DNA from: Ruminococcus sp.
Lineage (GTDB): Bacteria > Bacillota > Clostridia > Oscillospirales > Ruminococcaceae
Assembly (NCBI GenBank): GCA_016290875.1
Contig: JAEEVL010000018.1
Coordinates: forward strand, 1-64,000
Reading direction: 5' to 3'
DNA length: 64,000 nucleotides
Below, in pieces: positions 49,523-59,042 of this stretch (position 1 is the first letter of the stretch; every line of letters begins with the position of its first letter). Below the pieces are notes generated by a model. That model saw only the letters and a list, made by a program, of their open reading frames with translations. It did no database searches and was not told the DNA's origin. The position numbers were made by a program, and so were the translations under genes.

Positions 49523-49645
49523 GTTTTACCTCCACAATAATGGAAACTGGCTTGAAGTAACTAGAAATAACGTCTGTAATTTAAATAAATTTTAAAGCAT
49601 AACAAAGAGAAATATGTAAGCTTGTATTACCATAAAGTATTCTAC

Positions 49646-49972
49646 TTAGTCAGATTCTGTATAAACTTCTTTTAGACAGAGTTTTTTTGAAAAACATCCG
49701 TTAGTATTAGCCTTGTCTAGTCTTATTTTTTCTAATTGTTCCCTGGAAATACCCATTGTTTCAGCAATAGAAAAGATAACCTCTAATAAATCTGCTAGTT
49801 CATTAATTGAATAATCATTAAGATATTCATTTAATTCTTCAATGAGCTTGTTATTAAGGTATTCTTTGTATTGATCATCTGAAAGGGAAACGCATTTACA
49901 CTTTTTACCTTCTTCCTCAATTATTTGAGGTATATTATCTCTTACTAGTTTATCATAATATAGTGTTTTCAT
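49646..49972 (-). CDS. MazG-like nucleotide pyrophosphohydrolase
   Basis: The 108-residue protein begins YYDKLVRDNIPQIIEEEGK, the entry motif of phosphoribosyl-ATP pyrophosphohydrolase-like MazG proteins. The core metal-binding helices KLIEELNEYLNDYSINELADLLEVIFSI follow, with the spaced ELxEY/ELADLLEV acidic pairs. Such enzymes hydrolyse NTPs to NMP and PPi and are found as housecleaning or phage-related genes. The last 25 residues are variable. The ribosome site is weak. It may be expressed with its upstream neighbour. Confidence 0.78.
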   Translation of the reverse strand: MKTLYYDKLVRDNIPQIIEEEGKKCKCVSLSDDQYKEYLNNKLIEELNEYLNDYSINELADLLEVIFSIAETMGISREQLEKIRLDKANTNGCFSKKLCLKEVYTESD

Positions 49973-50009
49973 AATAAATACCTATACATAAGGATTGTGT
50001 TATATTATA

Positions 50010-50363
50010 TCAACGATACTTGCGATTAAATTCTTCTAATAGTTTATTGAATATGAAACGGTTTGTTTTATAGAGATTTACAACTTCGTAGTCTATTTTT
50101 CTTGGAACACCACTTGGGCTACCTTTTTTGCCGTTAGAAACGGCTTTTAAAACTCGAAAATAGTATTGTTTACGTATACCAGCATAATTACGATATTTTT
50201 CATCATGAACAATATTCAATAAATCTGCACGCTTATTAAACACCTCGGATAATACATGAAGTTCTTTATCTAACTCTTCATTACTGATATCATTATTTTC
50301 TTTTTTGAAGCAAAGGTCTACTAATGCAACAACTTCTTCTATATCCCATTCTACTCTTATCAT
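50010..50363 (-). CDS. Unrecognised protein with KYRNYAGI motif
   Basis: The 117-residue product contains a helical N-terminus with WDIEEVVALVDLCFK and the segment KYRNYAGIRKQYYFRVL. Short motifs of the type F/YRNxxGI are seen near the N-terminus of several restriction-associated proteins, but I cannot assign a family. A terminal YKTNRFIFNKLLEEFNRKYR helix follows. It lies downstream of the DUF262 gene after 208 bases in which I see no gene. A role as partner of the nuclease cluster is possible but not supported by overlap. Confidence 0.55.
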   Translation of the reverse strand: MIRVEWDIEEVVALVDLCFKKENNDISNEELDKELHVLSEVFNKRADLLNIVHDEKYRNYAGIRKQYYFRVLKAVSNGKKGSPSGVPRKIDYEVVNLYKTNRFIFNKLLEEFNRKYR

Positions 50364-50571
50364 ATGAATGTCGCCTTCTTTCCATTAAATAACTATTCAT
50401 ACATTATTTGTTATAGAGATCATAATAATGAATTTAAAGTAATACAGTCATGTTACACTCGTATATATGGCTGGAATAAAAACTTCTATAAATCTAATCC
50501 TACGAAGTTCATTTGTCGCAATGGCATTATGTTCATACCATAAACAATTACACTTGATCATTATTGATTAA

Positions 50572-52998
50572 TTAAACGAATCCGTTGTTTTTGGAATAGT
50601 AGGACTCAATTCTTTTGTCACAAATTGATAGTATTTCGGTTTTCTCAGAGTTTGATATGTTTTTCCATACTTCTTTTACTATCGAAACTGTTAAATCATT
50701 ATCGTTGAAGGTAACTGTTTTTGTTTTTTGATAGATGTCTAAAGGATAACGTTTAATGGTCATTAATGCATCGTCAATTGCAAATTCTGGTTTGCATACA
50801 ACGCTATCTTGATTCTCAATAACAAGGCCATTTTCTTTCCTTTTATTATAGAAATTCATAAAATACATTGCGATATCATATAAATATGAAGTACCGTTTT
50901 CGTTTGCAGTATCAAAAATAGCTTTAATAAACACTGGTTTGTATGAATAAAACATTTTCCCATTTTTAATTTCATCGATAAACCTGTTTTTTAATGTTAT
51001 TTCATCTTCAGTACTTTCTTCGCTCACTTGGAGTTGTGAGGAAGAGGTTACAGCATCAAGTAATTTGTTAGCATCATCAAAAACATCGGATGTATAATCA
51101 TCTATTGTTATTTCTGGTTCATTATATACAACTCCTTGCTGGGAATCTGTATTATTTACGGATTCGCTATTATATGTTGTATCAGCTCTAAAATTAGGCC
51201 ATAGCTCTTTAAACAAATCAAACAATTTGTTCTGGCGAATCTCAATTTGTTTTTCATCCCATACAAAGCCGTCGGTATAATTATCAACAATTTTTTTTGT
51301 TATTATAAGGCTAGTATGATTTTGATATCCTTTAGTTTTTCCGTTACCAAAGATTTTATCTTTAAAACATGCATTTTTTACAGAAGAATTAAGTTTTGAT
51401 GTAAGTAGAGTTTTATTTCCTATTGATTGAATATGTTCATTTCTGAATGTTTTGCCTTCTTCAGAATTAATATCCAATTCAACTTCGCCATTCATTATTT
51501 TTACTTGAGACCAGTTTTTTTCCCAAGACCTTGGCATAATGTGTTCTAGTGTAAAAGTATATTCCAAAGACAAAACGTCATATTCTTTTTTCTTTCGCAA
51601 GAATAGCTCCGTCCAAAATAGGATCATAGAAGCTGCGTCGTCTTTTGTGTTAGATAGTCCTTTATTAACAGCTGAATCAGTTATATCTGCTTCATTATTA
51701 TCGAATAGTTTTTCCACTCCATTATTAATTATATCATAACACTTGGAAGTATAGTCGTTAGTACCCCGCGAAGAAATCTTTCTTCTCATAATAAAGGATT
51801 CCAAGACTAGAAAATCATGCTTCAAAGTGTCGTCATCATAGTTTCCGTTTGCTTCAAATAATCTTTTTAAAACATAAGGATAGAACATCTGCACTTTGAA
51901 TTTCAGCAGAATAAATAGTAATCTATTTATGTAGTTGTCATATTTGAACAATACGTCACAGTCTGGTTTATCAATGTTGACTTTCAGGTCTAGAATAAAG
52001 AATTTAAATAGTTCGGCATATTTTTTAATATCATCAATGAGAATTATTAGTTCATATTTCTCCATCTTTTCTGTTTGCTTTTCAAAGACTTCAGCAAGAT
52101 GAGGGAACATGTCTTTATCTTCACCCCATTTAATACATGCTACACAGTACAGCAAAAATTCGAGGTTTGTATGCTGGACATTTCCGAAAATTCTTTTTTC
52201 ATCCCACAAAGATAATGTAGAAAGATCAGCGTTAAAAACCGAATCCCAGTTATCAGAATAAGTCTGACTAACTTCATCTTTCTCTTCTTCACTTGAACAT
52301 AAGTCAATCAGTCTTTTGAACAAATTATTTTTAATGATATCAGCGGCATTTAAATGAATTCCCGCCCTATTTATTGTATCAAAAATACTCTGTTCATTAA
52401 CATCATCATGCTCTAACTCTATAAGAACAAAAACTCGCCTATCTTCATTGAATAGTGAATTAAACAAAGCTTTTAATTGTTCTGTAGTAAAATGTTGTAG
52501 TCTCTCTCTATAATACTTATAGCAGAGAAATATCTTGCTTGCAGTCACTTTAATGTTTTCAGGTGAGATTTCAGGATTATCTTCAAACAAGCCAGCTTTA
52601 ATTATAGTTTCATAATCTTTACGATCTAATCTAGAATGTTCGATTTTAACATGACTATCCTCAAAGTCATCTGCGCTGTTATCTTTGTAAAAAAGAAAGC
52701 TTTCTATTGAATTTCTGATGCCACTATTCTTTTTATCAATTTTAAGGCTATCGTATATCGCTTTAGCAAGAATTGTTACTGTTGTTAATCGTTGTTGACC
52801 ATCTATAATATAGTCATCAACTTGAGAAATGTGTTTAATGATTAATGCGCCTAAAAACGGCTTAGTATCATTGCTTAAAAAAGCTTGTAAGAGTTCATCC
52901 CAATTTTCTTTTTCCCAAACATACCTTCGCTGAAAAAAAGGCACAGTTAGTTTTTTTCCTTCTCCTAGAAAGCGTAATGAGTGCGCACGTGCTTGCAT
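50572..52998 (-). CDS. DUF262-DUF1524 nuclease (GmrSD/SspE-like)
   Basis: The 808-residue protein has an N-terminal DUF262 domain (about 1-220) with the NTPase motif YIIDGQQRLTTV (about 63-74) and VPFFQRRYVWEKENW. A middle helical region follows, then the DUF1524 nuclease with LEHIMPRSWEKNW (about 482-494) and IQSIGNKTLLTSKLNSSV. The C-terminal 200 residues are an acidic linker (about 655-690) and an unrecognised domain. GmrSD is a type IV enzyme that cuts modified phage DNA, and SspE, of the same architecture, is stimulated by phosphorothioate DNA. As last gene of a DndC/DndA/DndD-type operon it is the likely restriction effector. GGGAGG lies 6 bases ahead of the ATG. Confidence 0.88.
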   Translation of the reverse strand: MQARAHSLRFLGEGKKLTVPFFQRRYVWEKENWDELLQAFLSNDTKPFLGALIIKHISQVDDYIIDGQQRLTTVTILAKAIYDSLKIDKKNSGIRNSIESFLFYKDNSADDFEDSHVKIEHSRLDRKDYETIIKAGLFEDNPEISPENIKVTASKIFLCYKYYRERLQHFTTEQLKALFNSLFNEDRRVFVLIELEHDDVNEQSIFDTINRAGIHLNAADIIKNNLFKRLIDLCSSEEEKDEVSQTYSDNWDSVFNADLSTLSLWDEKRIFGNVQHTNLEFLLYCVACIKWGEDKDMFPHLAEVFEKQTEKMEKYELIILIDDIKKYAELFKFFILDLKVNIDKPDCDVLFKYDNYINRLLFILLKFKVQMFYPYVLKRLFEANGNYDDDTLKHDFLVLESFIMRRKISSRGTNDYTSKCYDIINNGVEKLFDNNEADITDSAVNKGLSNTKDDAASMILFWTELFLRKKKEYDVLSLEYTFTLEHIMPRSWEKNWSQVKIMNGEVELDINSEEGKTFRNEHIQSIGNKTLLTSKLNSSVKNACFKDKIFGNGKTKGYQNHTSLIITKKIVDNYTDGFVWDEKQIEIRQNKLFDLFKELWPNFRADTTYNSESVNNTDSQQGVVYNEPEITIDDYTSDVFDDANKLLDAVTSSSQLQVSEESTEDEITLKNRFIDEIKNGKMFYSYKPVFIKAIFDTANENGTSYLYDIAMYFMNFYNKRKENGLVIENQDSVVCKPEFAIDDALMTIKRYPLDIYQKTKTVTFNDNDLTVSIVKEVWKNISNSEKTEILSICDKRIESYYSKNNGFV

Positions 52999-53010
52999 GA
53001 CAAACCTCCC

Positions 53011-53940
53011 TTATTTACCTAAAAGTTCATTTAGCATTTTTTCCGCGTCTTTATATGCATCATCAGAAACTATTTGCAAGTCATCATCGAAAAATGATAA
53101 TTGTAATTCCTCAGTTTCTGTGTTACTCGTCGCATTTTCTTTTGCTGCTGAAGCAGATAATAATTCTTCGTATGATGTTTTTTGATCTATTTCGTTAGCA
53201 ACTGTTTTTAATTCAGTGCAGTCGGTAAGCATTTGGTTGAGATCTCTTTCTTCTTTGGGTAGTGATGAACGTTCTCTAGCTTTTGATGTGTCTACGCCAT
53301 AAAATGATTGAATCTCTAATAATGCCTTAATGTACTCGTTTTCATCATACACTAATTCATCAGAATAAGTCTTATAGTATTCATCGTTCCCCTGCGTTTT
53401 TAATGGAGAATAATCTGAAATTAAAGAAGGTAGGCTATCCATTTCTTCTACAAAAAGCTCTTCGATAAAATCGGTTACCTCGCTCATATTGGTCTCATTA
53501 CATAACATACTGATAATATAGTTGTTTGGAATATCTATGTTTGCATTAATTAAACAACCGAACGAAAGTGAGTTCCTAATTTTAAATATATAGAATGAAT
53601 TATGAGCGAATGCTTTTTCGAAAATCTTAATAATTGCTGCACAGTTTATGTAGTAATCGTCAATAGAGCAATTCATATCGGCTATTACAATAGTGGTATT
53701 ATCATTAACTTTGTATTCTGTAAGTAAGTTTACTGAATGTAACCATTCAATTTCTATGCTTGTAAAAGTATAATTTGTACTTTTATCAACTAATACGGCG
53801 TGAACTGCTGTGCATGGATCTAGGATACATGAAATATCAGTATAGCCAACATCATTTAGAAAACGACTACAGCATTCTTTCGAAAAATCACTATTTATAA
53901 AAGAAATAATGCCGTCACATGGATTGTATGAATAGTTCAT
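53011..53940 (-). CDS. Unrecognised cluster protein with C-terminal acidic region
   Basis: The 309-residue product has no motif I recognise. The first 180 residues appear alpha/beta and Cys-containing (MNYSYNPCDGIISFINSDF, then DVGYTDISCILDPCTAVHAVLV), with a possible nuclease- or receptor-like fold that cannot be claimed. The C-terminal third is acidic and helical, ending KDAEKMLNELLGK. ATG at 53940 was chosen because the one at 53952 touches the AGGAG site. It is 12 bases upstream of the DUF262 gene and 32 bases downstream of the 182-residue gene, so belongs to the same transcript. Confidence 0.7.
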   Translation of the reverse strand: MNYSYNPCDGIISFINSDFSKECCSRFLNDVGYTDISCILDPCTAVHAVLVDKSTNYTFTSIEIEWLHSVNLLTEYKVNDNTTIVIADMNCSIDDYYINCAAIIKIFEKAFAHNSFYIFKIRNSLSFGCLINANIDIPNNYIISMLCNETNMSEVTDFIEELFVEEMDSLPSLISDYSPLKTQGNDEYYKTYSDELVYDENEYIKALLEIQSFYGVDTSKARERSSLPKEERDLNQMLTDCTELKTVANEIDQKTSYEELLSASAAKENATSNTETEELQLSFFDDDLQIVSDDAYKDAEKMLNELLGK

Positions 53941-53972
53941 GATAGTATTCATCTCCTAGATAAAAATATTAT

Positions 53973-54521
53973 TTATTTATCGAGAAGGGAACCAATTTCT
54001 AATGCAACATCATCAATTTTTTGTTCTTCTTTAAATTCAGAGACAAATTCAAATAAACGTTCAATATAGTCTTCGTCTGTTGTGCATCTTTCAACAAATT
54101 CTTGATATAGTATTTCTAAGCCACCACAAAAATATGCATTATATAATTCCATTCCACGTGCTACGGATTCATCGTTAGACTCCTCACGAAAAGCCATATT
54201 GATCTTATCTTCATCCGACAGGTTGAGAGTTGTGTCCGATAAGATAACAAGCCTATAGATGTATTTTAAGTGTGCTCTATTTTTTGAAATTGCTGCAAGC
54301 ATTATTCCGGCTGAGTCTTTTTCGTTGTCATAAGCACTTTTTTTACCGTATAATAAGCCGATTATTGGAGCTACCATATAAACAGAAATATAATCAGTAA
54401 ATAGTTTAAAATTAGAAAAACGATTCTTATCTTCTTCGCTTGCATTACCTCTCAATTCAGATAAAGCTTTTAAATAACTAGCATGTCTGCCGCGAATCTG
54501 AATATCATCATCAAATAACAT
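53973..54521 (-). CDS. Unrecognised helical cluster protein, partner of the DndD-like ATPase
   Basis: The 182-residue product is predicted helical with RGRHASYLKALSEL at the start, a hydrophobic core YISVYMVAPIIGLLYGKKSA (about 50-69) and acidic C-terminal helices. It overlaps the stop codon of the DndD-like gene (TAATG) and has GGAGGG ahead of the ATG, so both are made together. Position after dndD is where dndE occurs in Dnd clusters, but the protein is longer and lacks visible DndE similarity. Confidence 0.72.
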   Translation of the reverse strand: MLFDDDIQIRGRHASYLKALSELRGNASEEDKNRFSNFKLFTDYISVYMVAPIIGLLYGKKSAYDNEKDSAGIMLAAISKNRAHLKYIYRLVILSDTTLNLSDEDKINMAFREESNDESVARGMELYNAYFCGGLEILYQEFVERCTTDEDYIERLFEFVSEFKEEQKIDDVALEIGSLLDK

Positions 54522-56527
54522 TAATTATCCCTCCTTGGCTTTATATGAGTGATTGTATCAATGTCCTTTCCATTTGAATCTTTTGCTTTTTCAATGTAAT
54601 ATGCTTTTCCAACATAAGGATTCATTATTTCTGATGCTGGTTCCCAATCCTTTTGCATTACAGCAATAATAACTTGCTCAGCGGACTCGGGAATTACACG
54701 TGATATATTTTTAATGTGAATTTCATCAACATTTGAAAACGGTGCATCCATGACCAAAGGAAAATACTGAGGGCCAATATCTGCTTCTTTGGAGGATTCT
54801 GAGGTTAAGGATTCTTTTGCAAGGTCAACAAGACCAGATACAAAAGCAAAACTTTTTACTGCTTTTAATCCTTCTGATTCTTCAGTGGTTACGTCAATAT
54901 ATTTTACTCTGTACTTCTCATCAATTGAGATTGTTCTGTGTCCATGATAGATACGCGCAAAATTTTTGTTAACCTTTTCTTCGAGATTTGATCTTACAAT
55001 AGATTCACGTTCTTTATAAGCCTTATCTACCCATTCATAAACAGCTTGAGTATAATCAATTTTAGCTTGAGTACGTGCATTTTCTTTTGACGCTGCTATT
55101 TGTTTTTCTAAAGCGTATTGATAATTCTCTATTTCTTTTTTAGCAGATCCAATTCTCTCTACAAAGCTATCCTTTTTTCTTTGAAATTCATTAACACGGT
55201 TTAATGAGTTTTGATACTCAATTTCAAGATTTGAGCTATCTTTTGCACCACGCAACTCTTCATCGAGTTTTTTCATCTCATCTTCACGGAATCCCAATTC
55301 GCGTTTATCACTTCTAAGATTTTTAAGAGCTTTTTCAATACGACTATAATATTCATCATTTGAATTTATAATAGTTGAAGCTTGTTCCCTATAATTCCTA
55401 ACAACTGAACCAATTGACTCAGGAGGTTGCTTTTTTCTTTCAGTTAAAAGATTCTTTTCAGCGGCTGATCCTGGAGAAATACATGTTCCACAAATACAGA
55501 TTCCTCTTTTTAGAATATAGTCAATAGAATCTGCTGTCATTTCTGGAACGCTTTCTGTTTGATCACTAGCTTGATTAAGCTTTTTTATTGCATCTTTTAA
55601 CAGTGGTAAACTAAAGAAAGCAAAGGAGTTTCTGCTAAAGGCATTAACTAAGTCTTTTTTATCTTCTTCTATTTTAGTGTTTAAGTTTTTTATAATTGTT
55701 ATAAGTTGCTCTCTCCTATTCTGTTTTTCTTTAGTATCTTCATTTGCTTTTAGCATAGCTGCATATTTTTCTTTGTTGCTTTGATAGTACGAGAGTTGAT
55801 CAGATGCTTCATCAAGTGCGGTTTTTAATTCTTCGAGTTCAACATTTTTTCCATCGATTTTATCTTGAAGTCTTCTTGCATCCTGATTTCCACCAAGATC
55901 TATGTTCTTCCTAAAAATGTTAACTACTTTTTTTAAGTGATCGCGAGCATTATATAGGATATCTAATCCCATCAAACCTTTAACAGATGATTCTATATCT
56001 GTTTGCGAGGCTATTGATCCTAAACGTTCGCCACCGAAGAAAAAATAACTTGATAGAGCTTTAGGCAAGATTCCTTCAATGCTATCTTCGAAATCGCCTT
56101 CTATTTTTGTTTTAGTTTGTCCATCGGGTTGAAGATAATAAATCGAAGCTGATCTGCCAGCAGTTCTTAAATCACTGCCGGTTGAAGTGTACTTCTCAGT
56201 TCGGATTATTTCATATTGAACATCGTTATGTTCGATAACAAGAGTTCCAATTACTTCGGCTGAGTCACCAAAAGAAAGCTTCTCTGCAACATTGCTATTA
56301 AGTAATATTTTTTCTTTTTCTCTTTCTTCACGCGTTTTATTATCGCCTTCGCCAAAGCCGTTTATACCATAGAGGATCCATTCAAAAGCACGTATAAATG
56401 TTGTTTTGCCTGATGTATTTACGCCAATTAGAACAGTGACATTTCTTTCTTTATCTGTAGAGAATTCTATCTCTTGTTCTCCGATATACTGTCTAAAATT
56501 ATTCAGAATTAGTTTTTTAATTAGCAT
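54521..56527 (-). CDS. DndD-like SMC/AAA ATPase
   Basis: The 668-residue ATPase has the Walker A GVNTSGKT (35-42), a long coiled-coil middle (about 200-560) interrupted by a CxCxxC cluster (GICICGTC, near residue 346) like a zinc hook, and the C-terminal Walker B PLVMDAPFSNVDEIH (about 594-608). DndD supplies ATP-driven DNA handling in phosphorothioation; RecF- and SbcC-like proteins share the fold, so the DndD label rests also on the neighbours. The gene begins inside the stop of the 52-residue frame and is followed by an overlapping unknown gene. Confidence 0.8.
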   Translation of the reverse strand: MLIKKLILNNFRQYIGEQEIEFSTDKERNVTVLIGVNTSGKTTFIRAFEWILYGINGFGEGDNKTREEREKEKILLNSNVAEKLSFGDSAEVIGTLVIEHNDVQYEIIRTEKYTSTGSDLRTAGRSASIYYLQPDGQTKTKIEGDFEDSIEGILPKALSSYFFFGGERLGSIASQTDIESSVKGLMGLDILYNARDHLKKVVNIFRKNIDLGGNQDARRLQDKIDGKNVELEELKTALDEASDQLSYYQSNKEKYAAMLKANEDTKEKQNRREQLITIIKNLNTKIEEDKKDLVNAFSRNSFAFFSLPLLKDAIKKLNQASDQTESVPEMTADSIDYILKRGICICGTCISPGSAAEKNLLTERKKQPPESIGSVVRNYREQASTIINSNDEYYSRIEKALKNLRSDKRELGFREDEMKKLDEELRGAKDSSNLEIEYQNSLNRVNEFQRKKDSFVERIGSAKKEIENYQYALEKQIAASKENARTQAKIDYTQAVYEWVDKAYKERESIVRSNLEEKVNKNFARIYHGHRTISIDEKYRVKYIDVTTEESEGLKAVKSFAFVSGLVDLAKESLTSESSKEADIGPQYFPLVMDAPFSNVDEIHIKNISRVIPESAEQVIIAVMQKDWEPASEIMNPYVGKAYYIEKAKDSNGKDIDTITHIKPRRDN

Positions 56528-56679
56528 TTTCCGTCCACCACCTTATCGATATACTTACGAATATCCTCAATAATTTTGCTTGATGGGTCCTTTTTTATAA
56601 CATTATCCTTTTCAATAGTAATGACTTTAAGTTTAATAAGGTTGAGCTTTCGTTCATCCAATTGTTTTTCTTCATTCAT
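56521..56679 (-). CDS. 52-residue cluster protein
   Basis: A short frame MNEEKQLDERKLNLIKLKVI, with a Lys-rich continuation and ending VVDGKC, has a GAGGAGG ribosome site at good spacing. It overlaps the helicase stop by 8 bases and the next start by 7 bases. The tight overlaps on both sides argue that it is translated. It is charged and helical, with no homolog I recognise; possible small regulator or linker of the adjacent ATPase. Confidence 0.65.
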   Translation of the reverse strand: MNEEKQLDERKLNLIKLKVITIEKDNVIKKDPSSKIIEDIRKYIDKVVDGKC

Positions 56680-58846
56680 AGTAGAATTCCTCCTCGTCAT
56701 TAACGTATAAGTCTAAGCCGTAGGTTTCAACCAATTCAGTAATAATCCTATCAGCTTCTGACGGATTAATTGAAATCTCGCCAAACTCTTTCATACGATT
56801 AATTTCCTTTTTTACGAGAGAAAGGTCATAGTGAGATGTTTCACTTTCATGGTTTATACACTCGAGTGGAGTAGGTAACGTAATAAAATCAAATATAGTT
56901 GCGTAACTTTTATTTGGCGCTTTTCTTAGTACTCTACCACGTCTTTGAATATATTCTTTTGGATTTGTACTACTTGCCAATATAAATGCAGTTTTAATAC
57001 TTGGAATATTAACTCCTTCATCTAAACATTTTATAGCAACAATAGCTTGATAAGGGTCGGCATTAGCAAATCTGGTTTTAATTGTTTCTCTTTCTGATGC
57101 GGTTTCTGATGATGTAAAATGTGTCACTTTCATACCAAGATCCAAACCTAACATTTTTGAAACTGAAACTATCTGTCTTTCGCCTTCTTCATCTCTTTCA
57201 GATTGATCATTTTTATATTCACAGCTTCTCGCTGCACCACAGTATACAAGTATGTGCGAGTCATTTTTATAATCCTTCATGAGTTCTTTAAGTAAAAGAA
57301 TCTTATTACTCGCTCCTGCTACAATTCTAGCTCTTTCAATCAGTAATCTTTTGCCTTGTTCTGTAATAGTGATATTCCCATATTTGTCTTCATGGCATTG
57401 TTTTGCAATTTTTTTAGAAATGTCTCTATATGCTGCTAATTCATTATCTGATAAATATACTATTTTGGGATAATAATAATATGGAGTAAGTTTGTCTTCT
57501 TTTATGGCACGTTCTAGTCCATATTCAATGCATTTATCGCCAAAATAACTATATAACGACTCTGTTCCTTCTTCATCATTATGTCTTTCAAGAGTAGCAG
57601 ACAATGCTAATCTGTATTCAAATTTAGGATTTAAAAAACGTTTCAAGTGCTCTGCGCCAAAATTATGGGCTTCGTCAACAAGTATGAGCGTATTTCTGTT
57701 GAGTTTATTAAGTTGATTTTGTACATATTCAGAGGAATAAGTTGCGTTTGTAGTTACAAAACATAATACGTCTATTACACCCAACCTAAAGTCTAATATA
57801 TCATTTGACAAACGATTTTTCCAATCGCGTTGTTTAGAAGTTGAGTACCCTATAGTCGGAAGCATATTAAACTTTAAAATATCTTCAACCCATTGTTCGA
57901 CCAAGTGCTGGTAAGGACATACTATGATAAGGGCCATTTTATGTTTCTCTGAAAAGAGCTTAACGGCAGCTCCTAAACCAGTGTATGTTTTGCCTGTACC
58001 TGTTGCCATATCAAATATGCCGCAATATCCATTTTCAGCCCATCTATTGATGGCTTCAAGCTGATAATCGTGAAGTTCTATACCTGCAGGAATGGTCGGT
58101 ATACCAGGTTTGGGTTTCGTTTCATTTTGAGAGAATGAGAGATCATCTAATTGTAGATTAATGGTTTCTTTTTTGTATGATAATAGTTTTTCTTTTAATA
58201 CTTTTGGAAATTCTATTACCTTAATGTTTTCTTCTCTTCCAGACCACAGCGAATCGAAATCGTTTTCAATATCTTCAACACGATTCCAATCTTCATCGAC
58301 TAATGAATTAAACACTACTATTGATTCAAAATTGTTATGAAAAGCATTGCTCGTTTCATTCATTGATCCAGTGAAAGCTATGCGATTTCCTTCAGTGTCA
58401 TAGATTACGCCTATTTTCTCATGATACATACCGTTTTTTTGGTTATCTGGAGTAAAGGCAACTTTAATCTCCATGCATCCTGAAGAGATTAAATGCGCGA
58501 GCCAATTGAGTCTTTCATAATCAGAAGTATTATCAGGTTCGTGAAACTCTCTAACTAAAGCATTTTGCACAACGCCTCTTTCATCATATCCTTTTGAAAT
58601 TGCTTCTATATCTTCCTCAGATAGAATTGGCGATACTATAAACCTGATTTTGCCCTCGTTTTTAATTAAGCCTGATATTCCTTTTGAAAGCTCAATTAGA
58701 GCATTTGATGTAAAAAAACCGACTGCACGCTTGTATAATATCGATTTTTTTAATATAGGATTATAAAAATCCAAAACAATATTGTTTTTATTTGTTTTAT
58801 AACTGCGCAGTATTTTTAGATCTCTGTAACTAAGGATTTCATTCAT
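56672..58846 (-). CDS. SF2 helicase with N-terminal PLD-like nuclease domain
   Basis: The 724-residue protein has an N-terminal phospholipase-D-like region (about 30-190) with MYHEKIGVIYDTEGNRIAF followed by TGSMNETSNAF. A superfamily 2 helicase follows: IFDMATGTGKTYTGLGA (Walker A), LVDEAHNF (DEAH), LALSATLER, and in the second RecA domain CLDEGVNIPSIKTAFILAS and QRRGRVLRK. PLD-helicase proteins occur in restriction systems, and a helicase of this kind is reported to be linked to phosphorothioation islands. The ATG at 58846 is preceded by AAAGAGGTGG; the longer frame is rejected. It overlaps DUF3343 by 8 bases. Confidence 0.88.
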   Translation of the reverse strand: MNEILSYRDLKILRSYKTNKNNIVLDFYNPILKKSILYKRAVGFFTSNALIELSKGISGLIKNEGKIRFIVSPILSEEDIEAISKGYDERGVVQNALVREFHEPDNTSDYERLNWLAHLISSGCMEIKVAFTPDNQKNGMYHEKIGVIYDTEGNRIAFTGSMNETSNAFHNNFESIVVFNSLVDEDWNRVEDIENDFDSLWSGREENIKVIEFPKVLKEKLLSYKKETINLQLDDLSFSQNETKPKPGIPTIPAGIELHDYQLEAINRWAENGYCGIFDMATGTGKTYTGLGAAVKLFSEKHKMALIIVCPYQHLVEQWVEDILKFNMLPTIGYSTSKQRDWKNRLSNDILDFRLGVIDVLCFVTTNATYSSEYVQNQLNKLNRNTLILVDEAHNFGAEHLKRFLNPKFEYRLALSATLERHNDEEGTESLYSYFGDKCIEYGLERAIKEDKLTPYYYYPKIVYLSDNELAAYRDISKKIAKQCHEDKYGNITITEQGKRLLIERARIVAGASNKILLLKELMKDYKNDSHILVYCGAARSCEYKNDQSERDEEGERQIVSVSKMLGLDLGMKVTHFTSSETASERETIKTRFANADPYQAIVAIKCLDEGVNIPSIKTAFILASSTNPKEYIQRRGRVLRKAPNKSYATIFDFITLPTPLECINHESETSHYDLSLVKKEINRMKEFGEISINPSEADRIITELVETYGLDLYVNDEEEFYYE

Positions 58847-59042
58847 CTTCCACCTCTTTAAATTCAAAAGCGGATAAAACAGAACGTATTTGCTCTATTT
58901 TGTCTTTGTCTGTTTTAATACAAACTCCACAGTAAGCTTTATCTTGAACCGGTGTTGGCACTACTTCGACATTCAGATTTAATTTTGATATTAATTCTTC
59001 TGCTGAAAAAACATCATTAGTATTATAAAAAATTATGTACAC
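58839..59042 (-). CDS. DUF3343 putative sulfur/selenium carrier protein
   Basis: The 67-residue protein begins MYIIFYNTNDVFSAEELI and contains VEVVPTPVQDKAYCGVCI (about 25-42), the DUF3343 signature in which the Pro-rich loop is followed by one or more Cys. Here two Cys (38 and 41) form CGVC. DUF3343 proteins are usually placed with selenium or sulfur transfer genes. It overlaps the cysteine desulfurase by 10 bases and the helicase by 8 bases, so it is built into this operon. The inferred role is to accept sulfur from the desulfurase and pass it to the PAPS-reductase-like protein. Confidence 0.8.
   Translation of the reverse strand: MYIIFYNTNDVFSAEELISKLNLNVEVVPTPVQDKAYCGVCIKTDKDKIEQIRSVLSAFEFKEVEDE

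Noticed and set aside
53973..54521. DndE
   Set aside because: Position after the DndD-like gene fits, but length (182 against about 110-130) and sequence show no recognisable DndE features.
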